Source: JAUWOY01 sp034431315 (GTDB lineage Bacteria; Chloroflexota; Anaerolineae; VGOG01). From it: a stretch of 30,889 nt of DNA. Within the stretch, counting starts at the first letter, position 1; every line of letters starts with the position of its first letter. The DNA lies in assembly GCA_034431315.1 (NCBI GenBank), contig DAOUDK010000018.1, forward strand, positions 1-30,889, read 5' to 3'. Shown piece after piece: positions 1 to 8,978 of this stretch. The notes under the pieces were generated by a model. That model was given only the letters and a program-made list of their open reading frames with translations, had not been told where the DNA came from and searched no databases. Position numbers and translations under genes: made by a program.

Positions 1-583
1 AGGCGATAACCAGCAGGAAAGAGATGCTATTCAGATGTAAAAGAGCTACTTATGTTAAAAAAAAGCCCCAAGTGCACTTAGCAGAGATCTGTCTACTATT
101 CTCCGATACACTCTGTACCGTTGTATGCCACTCACTCCACGTCAGCAAGACATCCTGCAGCGAATGGGACTCGCAGGAGCCACCCAACTAGAAACAATCG
201 GGTTGACTACCGGTGGTGCGTTGGGAGGTCAGCTTATCTTACCCCCGCTCTGCTCCCCAGAGCAAGCTTTCTAGCACCGGTAGACATCGGTGCTGTTCCA
301 CCCTGTCAACAGTGAGAGGCAGGGGCTAAAAAACCGCATAGCGAGCCGAATCAGCGGGTTTCGCTTGCGCCGAGCCTGCTCTGGGAAAGGCTGTAGCCAA
401 CCTGGGGCTCAACAAGCAGCTGCAGTAGGCTCGATTACCGCTAATTTGTCATTTGTAAGGTGCGAAAAACAAGCTTAGAGGAATGGATTTTATTCCGTAA
501 GGACGCACATCGCCAGCATCAGGCGATGAATAACGAGTAACAAACGCCTCACTTGATGGGGCAAGGGGAATAGGAATCGGAAG
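1..583. other. Gene-free leader region with several perfect stem-loops
   Basis: No reading frame here looks like a protein. Visible stem-loops are: GCTCTG/CAGAGC at 247-263; AGCACCG/CGGTGCT at 273-294; a 9-bp stem with one bulge at 335-344 with 361-369; CGAGCCT/AGGCTCG at 371-377 with 427-433; GGAAT/ATTCC at 480-496; and CATCGCC/GGCGATG at 508-528. CTACCGGTG near 208 can alternatively pair with CACCGGTAG near 275. The density of stems just ahead of a long operon suggests a structured 5' leader or regulatory RNA. I do not recognise a known riboswitch, RNase P, tmRNA or SRP signature. No convincing sigma-70 promoter for the operon was found. Confidence 0.35.
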
Positions 584-1732
584 ATGAATAATCATTACAG
601 ACTCGAAGTAAAAGACGGTGTTCTGGACACGATGACCGGCTTCCTGCGAGGGTTGCTGGAAAAGGGGATCGTTGATGCCTTGCTGGTGCCCCGGCGCACG
701 CCAGCCGGCGATAACGTCGTCCAGACCCTGATCACCGATCCAGCCAGGCTGGAGAACGTTGATCCCATTGCGCCGGTGCTGCCAGTGAACTCTGCCAAGC
801 TGGTGTCGGACCTGACGGCCACCGGAGCAGTGGGCCGGCTGGGGGCGGTGCTGCGCTCTTGCGAGGTCAGAGCTCTGATCGAGTTGGTCAAGCTTCAGCA
901 GGCCAGCCTGGATGACGTGGTCCTCATCGGGGTGGATTGCCTGGGCACCTACGAGATGAACGACTATGCTGACCTGGCAGCGAGTAGCAACGGCGATCTG
1001 TCTGTCAATCTGCTGGCGCAGGCCAAAGACGGCCACCTCGCGCCGCACGAGGGCCATCAGTTCCGGGTGGCCTGCCAGATGTGCGAGTATCCTGTTCCCC
1101 AGGGCGTTGACCTGGCCCTGGGCCTGATTGGGCTGGATACGGACAGCGAGATATTGATCACTGCCAGCGATGAACTGGCCGAGCAGTTGGAGCTAAGTAA
1201 AGAGGAAGTAGAGGCTGGCTTCCCCCCCAGAGTTGGGGGGGACCGAGGGAGGGCAGTGGACGCTCTGGTGGCGGAACGTACGGCCGAGCGCGACCGCCGC
1301 TTCGCCGAGTTTCGCCAGCACGTGGTGGACATGCCCAGCCTGTTGGCCGAGTTCTCGCGCTGCATTCGCTGCCACAACTGCATGGTGGCCTGTCCCTTAT
1401 GCTACTGCAAGGAGTGCATCTTCCGCACGGCCACCTTCGACCACGCATCCGCCCAGTACTTCCGATGGGCCATGCGCAAAGGCTCCATCCGCATGCCCAC
1501 CGACACCTTGATCTTCCAGTTGACGCGGCTCAATCACATGGCCACGTCTTGCGTCGGATGCGGGATGTGCGAGAGCGCGTGCCCCAACGACTTGCCCGTG
1601 GCTACCATCTTCCGCGCGGTGGGAGAGAAGGTGCAGGCCCTGTTCGACTACGTGCCTGGCCGGAGCCTGGAAGAGGAGTTGCCGGTAGCGACTTTCCGCG
1701 AAGACGAGTTAACCGGCCTGGGAGAAAGATAA
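584..1732 (+). CDS. FrhB/FdhB-like flavo-iron-sulfur protein with C-terminal 2[4Fe-4S] domain
   Basis: The 382-residue protein has an N-terminal half resembling the beta subunits of F420-reducing hydrogenase and formate dehydrogenase, including the LRSCEVRALIEL segment and a following IGVDCLGTYE stretch. The C-terminal half carries ferredoxin cysteines at about 260, 263, 266 and 270, extra cysteines at 273, 275 and 278, and a second set at 323, 326, 329 and 333. Members of this family pass two-electron donors (F420H2, NAD(P)H or formate, through FAD) into iron-sulfur chains. As first gene of an Hdr/Etf cluster it is probably the electron input or output module of the complex. The start has AGGAA upstream. 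Residues around 214-226 are encoded by a C7/G7 hairpin insertion. The true electron donor cannot be told from sequence. Confidence 0.8.
   Translation: MNNHYRLEVKDGVLDTMTGFLRGLLEKGIVDALLVPRRTPAGDNVVQTLITDPARLENVDPIAPVLPVNSAKLVSDLTATGAVGRLGAVLRSCEVRALIELVKLQQASLDDVVLIGVDCLGTYEMNDYADLAASSNGDLSVNLLAQAKDGHLAPHEGHQFRVACQMCEYPVPQGVDLALGLIGLDTDSEILITASDELAEQLELSKEEVEAGFPPRVGGDRGRAVDALVAERTAERDRRFAEFRQHVVDMPSLLAEFSRCIRCHNCMVACPLCYCKECIFRTATFDHASAQYFRWAMRKGSIRMPTDTLIFQLTRLNHMATSCVGCGMCESACPNDLPVATIFRAVGEKVQALFDYVPGRSLEEELPVATFREDELTGLGER
1222..1241. repeat. C7/G7 hairpin inserted in frame in the FrhB-like gene
   Basis: Seven C (1222-1228), a six-base loop, then seven G (1235-1241) form a perfect hairpin. 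It encodes the atypical FPPRVGGDRGR stretch between two charged helical regions of the protein. It looks like a REP-type palindrome tolerated in frame. Confidence 0.6.
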
Positions 1733-2368
<636 letters not shown>

Positions 2369-2370
2369 GA

Positions 2371-2394
2371 AGCTCAAAGCTCAAAGCTCAAAAA
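2371..2394. repeat. CTCAAAG heptamer repeat in the hdrC-hdrB spacer
   Basis: Three copies of the CTCAAAG unit lie just upstream of the hdrB ribosome site. It is the same unit as in the hdrC 5' end and near 4480. Confidence 0.8.
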
Positions 2395-2404
2395 GGAGAC
2401 TACC

Positions 2405-3250
2405 GTGAAGTACTCATACTACCCTGGCTGTACGGCGAGCACCACGGCTGTGGAATACGGCCTCTCCACCGAGGCGGTGTGTGAGGCGCTGGACGTGGAA
2501 CTCATCGAGTTGCCGGATTGGAACTGCTGTGGGGCGTCCTCGGCGCACGCCCTGAACCACGAACTGGCCACCGCTTTGCCGGGGCGCAACGTGGCCATCG
2601 CCCAGGCCGCTGGCCTGGACATGGCTATCCCTTGCCCAGCTTGCTATCAGCGCTGTCTGACCGCCGACAAGCGATTCCAAGAGGACGAGACCTGGCGGGC
2701 AGAGATGGAAGAACTGCTGGGCTTCGAGTACACGGGCCAGGCGCGGTCCCGGGCCTTGCTGGAGATCTTTGGCTGCGACCTCGACTTGGAAGACATCGCC
2801 GCCCAGGTCAAGAAACCCCTGGAGGGCCTGAAGCCGGTCAGCTACTACGGATGCGTGCTCGTCCGCCCGCCGGAGCTGACGGGCTGGGACGATCCTGAGC
2901 ATCCGGTGATCATGGACCGTCTGCTGGAGGCGATGGGGGCCGAGCCGGTGTCGTGGTCGTACATAGTGGACTGCTGCGGAGCCAGTCTGAGCCTGAATCG
3001 CAGCGAAGTGGTGGTGGTGCTGGTGAACAAACTGGTGCAGGCAGCCGAGGAGGCGGGAGCCAACTGCATCGTCACGGCCTGTGGGATGTGCCAGATCAAT
3101 CTGGACACCCGCCAGAAAGGCCACAAGATGCCGTGTTTCTATTTTACGGAACTGTTAGGCCTGGCTCTCAATTTGCCGGCTACCAATAGCTGGTTCAAGC
3201 GACATGCCATAGATCCCCGGCCTCTCCTTCGCTCGGTGGGGCTGGCTTAG
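2405..3250 (+). CDS. hdrB: Heterodisulfide reductase subunit B-like protein (HdrB)
   Basis: HdrB is the catalytic subunit of heterodisulfide reductase-type complexes. It holds two non-cubane [4Fe-4S] clusters in twin CCG domains. The first is visible as GCTAS, WNCCGAS and PCPACYQRC. The second shows YYGC, VDCCGASLSLNR and TACGMCQIN. The length (281 residues) is normal. Translation starts at GTG 2405, with AAGGAG seven bases upstream. It sits directly after HdrC and before an HdrD-like protein and EtfBA. In non-methanogens the physiological disulfide or other acceptor of such HdrB proteins is mostly unknown, and nothing here identifies it. Confidence 0.88.
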   Translation: MKYSYYPGCTASTTAVEYGLSTEAVCEALDVELIELPDWNCCGASSAHALNHELATALPGRNVAIAQAAGLDMAIPCPACYQRCLTADKRFQEDETWRAEMEELLGFEYTGQARSRALLEIFGCDLDLEDIAAQVKKPLEGLKPVSYYGCVLVRPPELTGWDDPEHPVIMDRLLEAMGAEPVSWSYIVDCCGASLSLNRSEVVVVLVNKLVQAAEEAGANCIVTACGMCQINLDTRQKGHKMPCFYFTELLGLALNLPATNSWFKRHAIDPRPLLRSVGLA

Positions 3251-3340
3251 CTGGAGGTTGGAAGTTGGAGGTTAGAAGTTGGATTTCCAACCTCCAATCT
3301 CCAATATCCAATATCCAATATCCAATCTCTAATCCCCAAA
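3251..3340. repeat. Inverted heptamer repeat in the hdrB-hdrD spacer
   Basis: GGAGGTTGGAAGTTGGAGGTT-type units are followed by complementary TCCAACCTCCAATCTCCAA-type units and ATCCAAT copies. The transcript could fold into a long imperfect hairpin. It is the same repeat family as in the hdrC 5' end. Confidence 0.8.
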
Positions 3341-3349
3341 AGGATCGCC

Positions 3350-4474
3350 ATGCTGAGGACACGAAAATTCGTAGAACAATATGATCTGCTGGGATGCATT
3401 CAGTGCGGGCGATGTGCGGCAGGTTGTCCTCTTGCATTGACCTCACCTCTCAACGTCAGGCGCATCATCTACGAATTCCTGGTGCGCGACAAGCTGGACG
3501 TCAAGCAGATGCCTGAGATCTGGGACTGCACTACCTGCACCACCTGCACCTTGCGCTGTCCCAAGGGGCTGGACCCCGCTATGATCCTGGTCGGCATGAG
3601 GCGCGTGTTGACTGAGGGAGGCCGCGTCAAGCCCACCGTCCGCGATGCGCTGGAGAGCACTTTCAAGTTCGGCAACCCCTGGGGGCGGGGCAAGGCCAAA
3701 CGGTCGGATTGGGCGCAGGATTTGAACGTGAAAAATCTGACTGAGGGCGATGAGGCGGAGATAGTCTATTTTGTGGGCTGCACCCCGGCCTACGACGACC
3801 GGGTTCAGGCGGTGGCCCAGGCGATGGTCAAGGTGTTCGAGAAGGCAGGGGTTGACTTCGGGACACTGGGGAACGAGGAGATTTGCTGCGGGAGTGAGAT
3901 GCGCAGGCTGGGAGAGGAGGGGCTGTTCGAGTTTCTGGTGGAGGACAACCTGGAGATCTTCAAGCAGCACGACATAAAGCGGATGGTGACTACCTCTCCC
4001 CATTGCTACAACAGCTTTAAGAACGAGTACGAGGGTCTGGATTTCGAGATTCAGCACTACACCCAGTTCCTGGCCGATTTGATCGAACGCGGGGAGCTTG
4101 TTTTCTCAGGAGAGGTGAACAAGGTGGTCACCTATCAGGATCCGTGCTTCCTGGGGAAGCAGAACGGGGTGTACGACGAGCCGCGAGCGATACTGAGGAG
4201 CATCCCCGGCCTGCAATTCGTGGATTTTGATCGGTCGAGGGAGCGGAGCGTGTGCTGCGAGGGAGGAGGGGGGAGGATGTGGGTGGAGGCCAGCAGCGGC
4301 GGAGAGCGGCTGGCGGAAACCCGCGTCAAGGACGCCCTCGATCTTGGCGCGGAGGTCATCGCCACGGCCTGCCCCTTCTGCATGTTGACCCTGGAAGACG
4401 CCGTCAAGACCACGGGGGCGGAGGGGGCGATTGAGGTACTGGACATAATAGAGCTGGTGGCTCAGGCGATATGA
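3350..4474 (+). CDS. HdrD-like iron-sulfur oxidoreductase (HdrC+HdrB fusion)
   Basis: The 374-residue protein has an N-terminal dicluster ferredoxin (CIQCGRCAAGCP and CTTCTTCTLRCPKG). Two CCG domains follow: GCTPAYDD with EICCGSE, and PCFLG with SVCCEGGGGRMW and TACPFCMLT. This is the domain order of HdrD and of the GlpC/LutA-like oxidoreductases commonly encoded next to Etf genes. It lies 83 bp upstream of EtfB set 1. It probably exchanges electrons with that Etf pair at the level of thiol/disulfide or quinone-type carriers. The start at 3350 has AAAGGA upstream. The substrate is not deducible. Confidence 0.82.
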   Translation: MLRTRKFVEQYDLLGCIQCGRCAAGCPLALTSPLNVRRIIYEFLVRDKLDVKQMPEIWDCTTCTTCTLRCPKGLDPAMILVGMRRVLTEGGRVKPTVRDALESTFKFGNPWGRGKAKRSDWAQDLNVKNLTEGDEAEIVYFVGCTPAYDDRVQAVAQAMVKVFEKAGVDFGTLGNEEICCGSEMRRLGEEGLFEFLVEDNLEIFKQHDIKRMVTTSPHCYNSFKNEYEGLDFEIQHYTQFLADLIERGELVFSGEVNKVVTYQDPCFLGKQNGVYDEPRAILRSIPGLQFVDFDRSRERSVCCEGGGGRMWVEASSGGERLAETRVKDALDLGAEVIATACPFCMLTLEDAVKTTGAEGAIEVLDIIELVAQAI

Positions 4475-4476
4475 CG

Positions 4477-4545
4477 AAGCTCAAAGCTCAAAGCTCAAAG
4501 CCCAAGGGGAAAAATTAGTGAAACTCGTGTAATTCGTGGCAAAGA
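4477..4545. repeat. CTCAAAG repeats plus a TTCGTG-type repeat upstream of etfB
   Basis: Three CTCAAAG units are followed by an AAACTCGTGTAATTCGTGGC segment, another short repeat type. The etfB ribosome site GGAGGAGG follows immediately. Confidence 0.7.
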
Positions 4546-4557
4546 AGGAGGAGGAAA

Positions 4558-5367
4558 ATGGACATTGTCGTTTGTGTGAAGCACGTGCCCGACACGACGG
4601 AAGCGGAGATCGCCATCCGCGATGACGGAAGGGGCATCAAGAAGGAGGGTCTGGTATTCGACATCAGCGAGGCGGATAACTACGCCGTCGAGGAGGCCCT
4701 GCTTCTCAAGGAGGAGTTCGATGGCGCGATAACGGTGCTGACCGTTGGGCCAGAAGGGGCTGACGAGACGCTGCGCATGTGCCTGGCCAAGGGGGTGGAC
4801 AAAGCGGTGCGGCTGACCGATGAAGCGTTTGAGGGTTCCGACGGCTTTGTCACCGCTCGCATCCTGGCCGAAGCCATCAAGGACATGGACTACGACCTGG
4901 TGCTGACCGGCGTTCAGGCCGACGACGATGGGTCTGCTCAGGTGGGCGTCACCCTGGCCGAGATGCTGGGTATTCCCCACGCCGCGCTGGTGGTAAGCAC
5001 CGAGGCGGAAGAGGCTCGGTCGGAGACCTTCGCCTATCGGATGAGGGTGCACCGCGAACTGGAGGGGGGGCTGCACGAGGTGCTGGAGATCGAACTGCCG
5101 GTCCTGCTCACCATCCAGACGGGCATCAACGAGCCGCGCTACGCCTCCATTTTCGGCATCAGGAAGGCCATGAAGAAGCAGATCGAGGTGCTGGACCTGG
5201 ATGACCTCGATCTGGCGGAGGAGGCAGTTGGTGAGGCCGGGTCCAGGACAAGCCTGGTCAAGCTGTTCATTCCTGTGGTGACGGCCCAGGCAACGATCCT
5301 GGAGGGCTCTCCAGAAGAGGTATCCAGCGAGTTGGCCACCATTCTCAAAAACGAGGGGGTTGTCTAA
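4558..5367 (+). CDS. etfB: Electron transfer flavoprotein subunit beta (set 1)
   Basis: EtfB pairs with EtfA to carry FAD and a second nucleotide. The N-terminus (VVCVKHVPDTTEAEI), the DNYAVEEALLLKE segment and the ADDDGSAQVG loop (residues about 121-130) identify the family; length is 269. At the loop the sequence is D122-D123-D124. Set 2 in this window has D-G-D followed by T and QVGP, which is the pattern associated with bifurcating Etfs, so this pair may bind AMP or act as a simple carrier. ATG 4558 has a strong GGAGGAGG site. The stop codon overlaps the EtfA start by one base (TAATG), which indicates translational coupling. Confidence 0.93.
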   Translation: MDIVVCVKHVPDTTEAEIAIRDDGRGIKKEGLVFDISEADNYAVEEALLLKEEFDGAITVLTVGPEGADETLRMCLAKGVDKAVRLTDEAFEGSDGFVTARILAEAIKDMDYDLVLTGVQADDDGSAQVGVTLAEMLGIPHAALVVSTEAEEARSETFAYRMRVHRELEGGLHEVLEIELPVLLTIQTGINEPRYASIFGIRKAMKKQIEVLDLDDLDLAEEAVGEAGSRTSLVKLFIPVVTAQATILEGSPEEVSSELATILKNEGVV

Positions 5368-6338
5368 TGGGTGAGATATTCGTTTTAGCAGAGCACAGGC
5401 GGGGCGAGCTGAGGGATGTCACCCTTGAGATGCTGGGCAAAGGGCAGCAGTTGACTGCGGCCATGGGCGCACCCCTGGCGGCTGTGCTCCTGGGTCACAA
5501 CGTTGACGGCTTCGCCACGGAGTTGGCCAAGCACGCCAACCAGGTTCTGGTCGTCGAGGACGAGCAGCTGGAGCACTTCAACTCCGCAGCCTATCAGCAG
5601 GTGCTGGCCCATTTGATCACCGAGCGCCAGCCGGGCCTGGTATTGATCGGGCAAAGTGCCCAGGGCATGGATCTGGCCCCCAGCCTGGCGACCCAACTGG
5701 ACTTGCCTTTGGTCACCGACTGCACGGGGCTGGAGTTCGAGGACGGGCAACTGTTCGCCGTGTGCGAGATGTACGGGGGCAAGGTGAGCGCCAGGGTCGC
5801 CTTTCGCCAGGCCGACACCTACATGGTTACTGCGCGGCAGGCCGCTTTCCCCTTCGAGGAGGGCGAGCCCCTGGGCGGCGAGGTCATCGCCGTGGACTCG
5901 CCGCTGACCGAGGAGATCAAGCTCAGAAAGTTCATCGAATACGTGGAAGCCGCGGTGGGCGACGTGGACATAACCCAGGCCGATGTGGTGGTGGCCGTGG
6001 GGCGGGGTATCAAGGAAGGGGACAACATGGCCCTGGTCGAGAAGCTGGCCGAGGCTCTGGGTGGGGTGGTGGCTGGTTCCCGCCCCGTGGTTGACGCCGG
6101 CTGGCTGCCGCCCGATCGCCAGGTGGGCCAATCGGGCAAGACGGTGAAGCCGAGGCTCTTCGTGGCGGTGGGTATCAGCGGAGCCTCCCAGCACGTGGTC
6201 GGCATGCGGGCCTCAGACATCATCGTGGCCATCAACAAAGACCCCGACGCGCCCATTTTCAAGGTGGCCCACTACGGCATCGTGGATGACCTCTTCAAAG
6301 TAGTGCCGGCGTTGACAGCACAACTGGGTGGAAGTTAG
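5367..6338 (+). CDS. etfA: Electron transfer flavoprotein subunit alpha (set 1)
   Basis: The 323-residue EtfA has the conserved C-terminal FAD domain: VAVGRGIKEGDN, the RPVVDAGWLP and QVGQSGKTV segments, VAVGISGASQH, and INKDPDAPIF with YGIVDDLF. It is translationally coupled to the upstream etfB. No acyl-CoA dehydrogenase or FixC-type partner is present. The neighbours are HdrD-like and HdrA proteins, so the Etf probably exchanges electrons directly with the Hdr subunits. Confidence 0.94.
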   Translation: MGEIFVLAEHRRGELRDVTLEMLGKGQQLTAAMGAPLAAVLLGHNVDGFATELAKHANQVLVVEDEQLEHFNSAAYQQVLAHLITERQPGLVLIGQSAQGMDLAPSLATQLDLPLVTDCTGLEFEDGQLFAVCEMYGGKVSARVAFRQADTYMVTARQAAFPFEEGEPLGGEVIAVDSPLTEEIKLRKFIEYVEAAVGDVDITQADVVVAVGRGIKEGDNMALVEKLAEALGGVVAGSRPVVDAGWLPPDRQVGQSGKTVKPRLFVAVGISGASQHVVGMRASDIIVAINKDPDAPIFKVAHYGIVDDLFKVVPALTAQLGGS

Positions 6339-6356
6339 AAATTAGAAATTAGGATT
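6328..6356. repeat. AATTAGA heptamer repeat in the etfA-hdrA spacer
   Basis: Two to three AATTAGA units lie directly after the etfA stop. The unit recurs at the sucD end (near 12810). Confidence 0.7.
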
Positions 6357-6361
6357 GGACG

Positions 6362-8080
6362 ATGGGATCACGGGTTGGGGTGTACGTATGCCATTGCGGG
6401 ATCAATATCGCGGCCACGGTGGATGTGGAGGCAGTGACTGTCTTTGCCCAAGCTCTGCCCAGCGTGGTGGTGGCCAGGGACTATACCTACATGTGTTCCG
6501 ATCCTGGCCAGGAGCTCATCAAGAGCGACATCAGGGAGCACGAGCTGACCCACGTGGTGGTGGCTGCCTGCTCACCCACGATGCACGAGCCGACCTTTCG
6601 GGGGGTGGTTCAAGAGGCAGGGATCAATCCCTACTGCTATGAGATGGCCAACATCAGGGAGCAGTGTTCTTGGGTACACAAGGAGAGGGCGCGGGCCACC
6701 GAGAAGGCAAAGCAGCTCGTGGCCTCTGCGGTGGCCAAGGCCGCTCTGCTGCAGCCGCTGGAGGAGCGGGAGGTGGGTGTCACCCCGGCAGCGTTGGTCA
6801 TCGGCGGGGGGATAGCCGGTATCGCAGCCGCTCTGGACATCGCCAACGCGGGCTTCAAGGTCTACCTGGTGGAGAAGGAGCCGACCATCGGCGGACGGAT
6901 GGCCCAGCTCAACAGGACTTTTCCCACCCTGGAGAGCTGCCTGGAGCTGTTGGGCCCCAGGATGCGGGCGGTGGCGGAGCACCCCAACATTGAGCTTCTG
7001 ACCTCTTCGGGAGTGGTGGACATTGAGGGCTACATCGGCAACTTCCAGGTCAAGGTCAGGCGCGGGCCCAGGGAGGAGATCATCAAGTTTGATGTCGGCT
7101 CGATTGTGGTGGCCATCGGCTACGATCATTTCGATGCCCGCCTCAAGCCTGAGCTGGGTTACAGCCAATACCCCAACGTCATCACCGCCCCCGAATTCGA
7201 GCGCCTATCGAGGGAGTTAGGCAACGGAGCAGGCCCGACCACCCGACCACCTGACCATCCGACTATCCGACCAAAAGACGTGGTGTTCATCCAGTGCGTT
7301 GGTTCGCGGGATCAGAGCGTGGGCAACGAGTACTGTTCGCGGGTGTGCTGCATGTACACCGCCAAGCAGGCTCATCTAGTTAAGGAGAAACTGCCCAAGT
7401 CCAACGTGACGGTGTTCTACATGGATGTGCGGGCCTTTGGCAAAGGGTTTGAGGAGTTTTATGACCGGGTGATGAAAGAGGGAGTGCGGTATCGTCGGGG
7501 CAGCGTGTCGGAGATCTACAGGCGCGGTGACAGGGTGGTGGTGCGGGCCGAGGACACCCTGCTAGGCGAGCCGATGGAGATGGAGGCGGACCTGGTGGTT
7601 CTGGCCACGGGAATTGTCCCCCGCTTCGGTGCCCAGGGAATCGCCGAACTGCTGAAGCTGCCCCGCTCCCCCGATGGTTTCTTCGCCGAGGCTCATTCCA
7701 AGCTGCGGCCGGTGGACACCGTCAACGATGGCATCTACCTGGCGGGTTGCTGCCAGGGTCCCAAGGACATCCCCGATACCATCGCCCAGGCCAAGGCCGC
7801 GGCCTCGTCGGCCATGATCCCTCTGTCGCGGGGCAGGGTGAAGGTCGAATCTGTCACCGGTGTGGTCGAGGTGGAGGTGTGTGCTGGCTGCGGCATCTGC
7901 GAGAGCTTTTGCGTTTATGGAGCGCTGGCCCTCGATGTCAGGAAGGGGATCATGGGCGTGAACCAGGTGCTGTGCAAGGGGTGTGGAGCCTGCGCGGCGG
8001 CCTGTCCCTCCGGCACGATGACCCTCAGCCATTTCACCCACGACCAGATCATGGCCCAGATCGAGGCGATGTTGGAGTAG
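6362..8080 (+). CDS. hdrA: Heterodisulfide reductase subunit A-like protein (HdrA)
   Basis: HdrA is the flavin-based electron-bifurcating subunit. Visible in order are an N-terminal CHCG (C10, C12), a thioredoxin-reductase-like FAD fold (VIGGGIAGIAAAL, about 145-175; VEKEPTIGGRMAQL), and a distinctive cluster set C312-x12-C325-x3-C329-C330 (IQCVGSRD and YCSRVCC). Two C-terminal ferredoxin motifs follow (C507/510/513/517 and C538/541/544/548). The 13-residue spacing from C312 to C325, then +4 and +1, matches what I recall of the unusual cluster ligands in methanogen HdrA. The usual CxxC after TFPT is reduced to a single cysteine (C193). Length (572) is slightly short because the inserted ferredoxin is absent. 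An octamer repeat encodes a TTRPPDHPTIRP loop just before C312. Confidence 0.9.
   Translation: MGSRVGVYVCHCGINIAATVDVEAVTVFAQALPSVVVARDYTYMCSDPGQELIKSDIREHELTHVVVAACSPTMHEPTFRGVVQEAGINPYCYEMANIREQCSWVHKERARATEKAKQLVASAVAKAALLQPLEEREVGVTPAALVIGGGIAGIAAALDIANAGFKVYLVEKEPTIGGRMAQLNRTFPTLESCLELLGPRMRAVAEHPNIELLTSSGVVDIEGYIGNFQVKVRRGPREEIIKFDVGSIVVAIGYDHFDARLKPELGYSQYPNVITAPEFERLSRELGNGAGPTTRPPDHPTIRPKDVVFIQCVGSRDQSVGNEYCSRVCCMYTAKQAHLVKEKLPKSNVTVFYMDVRAFGKGFEEFYDRVMKEGVRYRRGSVSEIYRRGDRVVVRAEDTLLGEPMEMEADLVVLATGIVPRFGAQGIAELLKLPRSPDGFFAEAHSKLRPVDTVNDGIYLAGCCQGPKDIPDTIAQAKAAASSAMIPLSRGRVKVESVTGVVEVEVCAGCGICESFCVYGALALDVRKGIMGVNQVLCKGCGACAAACPSGTMTLSHFTHDQIMAQIEAMLE
7234..7271. repeat. CCGACCAT-type octamer repeat inserted in frame in hdrA
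   Basis: Four to five degenerate CCGACCAC/CCGACCAT octamers encode a proline/threonine-rich loop immediately before the beta strand that carries C312. The flanking sequence on both sides stays family-like. Confidence 0.75.
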
Positions 8081-8082
8081 AA

Positions 8083-8160
8083 GGCAATTAGAACACAGAT
8101 TTGCACAGATGAACACAGATGAAAAGGAAAAAATCTGCGAAAATCTGTGTTAATCTGTGT
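8083..8160. repeat. Inverted ACACAGAT/ATCTGTGT repeat between hdrA and etfB set 2
   Basis: Units of the form AACACAGATGA on the left are complementary to AATCTGTGTTAATCTGTGT on the right. The transcript could form a long hairpin in the spacer. Confidence 0.75.
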
Positions 8161-8174
8161 CCCACAAAGAGGAA

Positions 8175-8978
8175 ATGCACGCTATAGTCTGTATCAAACA
8201 GGTGCCAGATACCACGGAGGTGAAGATCAATCCCGAGACGGGGACTTTGATCCGCGAGGGCGTGCCCAGCATCATCAACCCCTTCGACACCTATGCCATT
8301 GAGGAAGCGCTTCTCTTGCGGGAGAAGTTCGGCGGCCGGGTGACAGTGGTCTCCATGGGGCCGCCCCAGGCCGAAGATGCCCTGCGCGAGGCGCTAGCCA
8401 CAGGAGCAGACGAGGCCATCCTGCTCTCCGACCGTGCCTTCGCCGGAGCCGATACCCTGGCCACGGCTTATACCCTGGCCGAAGCCATCAGGCGAATCGG
8501 CGACTACGACCTCGTCATCTGCGGGCGGCAGGCCATTGACGGCGATACCGGTCAGGTGGGGCCGGGCATCGCCAACCGCCTGGGAATCCCCCAGCTTACC
8601 TATGTCTCCAGGATCAGGCAGGTTGATTTCGAGAACAAGACCATCACCGTCGAGAGGTTGGTGGAGGAGGGGTGCGAAGTCGTCGCCAGCGCCCTGCCGG
8701 CGGTCATCACGGTGAACAAGGACATCAACCAGCCGCGCTATCCCGATTTCAAGGGCGTTATCCGCTCGCGGGGGGTGGACATTCCGCTGTGGGATGCGGG
8801 TGTGCTGGAGGGAGCCGACCCGGCCCAATTCGGCCTGGACGGTTCGCCCACCAGGGTGATGCGCGTCTTCACCCCCCCGTCTCGCCAGGAGGAGGCCGAG
8901 ATCATCGGGGCTGACACCGTCGAGGAGGCGGCGGCCTTGCTGGCTGAGAAGCTGTTGGCAGAGGAAGTGATTTGTTAG
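8175..8978 (+). CDS. etfB: Electron transfer flavoprotein subunit beta (set 2, bifurcating type)
   Basis: The 267-residue EtfB has the family N-terminus (IVCIKQVPDTTEV) and the loop RQAIDGDTGQVGP at about 118-131. From family knowledge, DGDTxQVGP is the pattern of Etfs that bind a second, bifurcating FAD in the beta subunit rather than AMP. I choose ATG 8175 (AGAGGA just upstream, family-typical first residues) over an in-frame start at 8157 that lies inside the repeat spacer. The stop overlaps the next EtfA start. Confidence 0.93.
   Translation: MHAIVCIKQVPDTTEVKINPETGTLIREGVPSIINPFDTYAIEEALLLREKFGGRVTVVSMGPPQAEDALREALATGADEAILLSDRAFAGADTLATAYTLAEAIRRIGDYDLVICGRQAIDGDTGQVGPGIANRLGIPQLTYVSRIRQVDFENKTITVERLVEEGCEVVASALPAVITVNKDINQPRYPDFKGVIRSRGVDIPLWDAGVLEGADPAQFGLDGSPTRVMRVFTPPSRQEEAEIIGADTVEEAAALLAEKLLAEEVIC

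Noticed and set aside
121..478. Two small + strand frames in the leader region
   Set aside because: Their translations have no family resemblance and no ribosome sites, and they span the stem-loops; more likely non-coding.
8157..8174. Earlier start for EtfB set 2
   Set aside because: The extra residues come from the inverted-repeat spacer; ATG 8175 has a ribosome site and the family-typical N-terminus.
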